Under the pieces are notes generated by a model. It ran no database searches and was not told the origin of the DNA. It saw only the letters and a program-made list of their open reading frames with translations. A stretch of 64,000 nt of DNA from Clytia hemisphaerica (Eukaryota; Cnidaria; Hydrozoa; Leptothecata; Clytiidae), in NCBI GenBank assembly GCA_902728285.1, contig CACVBU010001358.1, positions 1 to 64,000 on the forward strand, written 5' to 3'. Shown piece after piece: positions 33,035 to 64,000 of the stretch. Made by a program: the position numbers and the translations under genes. How positions within the stretch are numbered: the first letter of the stretch is position 1; every line of letters starts with the position of its first letter.

Positions 33035-33528
33035 TTTGACTGTATTGGGTGTGTCTTCCTGAAGATTTAACTTGATCCTGAAAAGAGGTTGAGAGTAGTG
33101 TCGATTCGAAGGTGAATTTGCGAATTTGACCGCCAACGTTTTAGCCAACTGTTTGAATTTGCCGATTTGCAACGCAGTCACATTTTTTATCCGTATTTTA
33201 GCCTGTACGCTTCAATGAAAAAGTGAATAACGGTATGGAATATTGTGGAATCAAAAAAAAAAAAAGTTAAAATTTTGTCATTTTGAAATAAAAAACTAAA
33301 TTTCTGGACTTTTCTTGGTCAAATATTTAAATTTTCATAATTCTAAGGACTAAAAATGAGCTTCTATTTTTATCAAGCCTAGTGACAAAAACCGTGAAAA
33401 GCAAAGAAAAGTATTATTGCGCATGCGCGATTGTTCTATTTTTAAAGATGGTAGCCGTAGTAGTGAGATAGGCGAAAGAAGGAGCACGGAAAACCAAAAT
33501 ACAAATGAAGTTTGCAAAGAAATGTTAA
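33035..33528. promoter_or_regulatory. Divergent ALYREF/USP7 promoter region
   Basis: ALYREF starts leftwards at 33034 and the first recognised USP7 exon lies to the right, so about 0.5 kb must hold both 5' ends. TGCGCATGCGCG at 33418-33429 is a perfect match to the NRF1 palindrome (YGCGCAYGCGCR). AAAGATGGTAGCC at about 33444 resembles a YY1 site. Both are typical of TATA-less housekeeping promoters. A probable 5'UTR acceptor for ALYREF (CCTCTTTTCAG) lies at about 33080 on the minus strand. Confidence 0.55.

Positions 33529-64000
<30,472 letters not shown>

Noticed and set aside
32793-33062. Plus-strand Pro/Arg/Leu-rich frame of 89 codons
   Set aside because: It is the mirror of ALYREF exon 1, whose Arg/Gly-rich coding explains the open antisense frame.

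Overview
The window is animal nuclear DNA, from an invertebrate metazoan I cannot place more precisely. The genes are split by many GT-AG introns, the background is AT-rich, and the recognisable proteins (USP7, ALYREF, two TMEM117-like proteins and an MFSD8-like transporter) are metazoan. Coding sequence is sparse. The rest is packed with short inverted-repeat transposons, fold-back elements, tRNA-derived SINEs and decayed retrotransposons.

Layout. 0-4 kb: the 3' part of a six-exon plus-strand gene whose first visible exon looks like the end of a caspase-like (C14) fold. 4.2-21 kb: no confident host gene. This stretch holds a 42-bp minisatellite, two roughly 680-bp palindromic fold-back elements, a decayed Ty3/Gypsy relic and a dense set of non-autonomous DNA transposons, several nested inside each other. 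21.1-23.5 kb: an MFS transporter gene whose first coding exon is split by a 364-bp transposon with a TA target duplication. Removing the element and one TA restores the frame exactly. 23.5-28.6 kb: more elements, including a 1.5-kb element that carries a second one. 28.7-33.0 kb: ALYREF (mRNA export adaptor) on the minus strand, five coding exons. 33.0-33.5 kb: a head-to-head promoter region with a perfect NRF1-type palindrome and a YY1-like site. 33.5-64 kb: USP7 (deubiquitinase) on the plus strand, 22 coding exons seen, running off the right edge inside its ubiquitin-like domains.

The 14.4-kb USP7 intron between 41970 and 56410 holds two tandem TMEM117-like genes on the opposite strand. The upstream copy (46394-53799, eight exons) ends in a good splice donor in phase 0. 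The downstream copy (42691-46056, four exons) begins with an exon that is open through a good phase-0 acceptor. The two could therefore be expressed as separate proteins (about 474 and 451 residues) or as one two-unit protein of about 941 residues.

The repeats fall into recurring classes: TA-flanked MITEs; hAT-like elements with G/C-run ends and 8-bp target duplications; elements with CCAG/CAGG-type ends and exact 6-bp duplications; and long fold-backs. Many of the second and third classes consist mostly of one short motif repeated between the ends. USP7, ALYREF and the TMEM117 genes all carry such elements in introns but show intact coding exons. The MFS gene is the exception. All exon joins were made by eye from splice consensus and protein similarity; no search or alignment was run.
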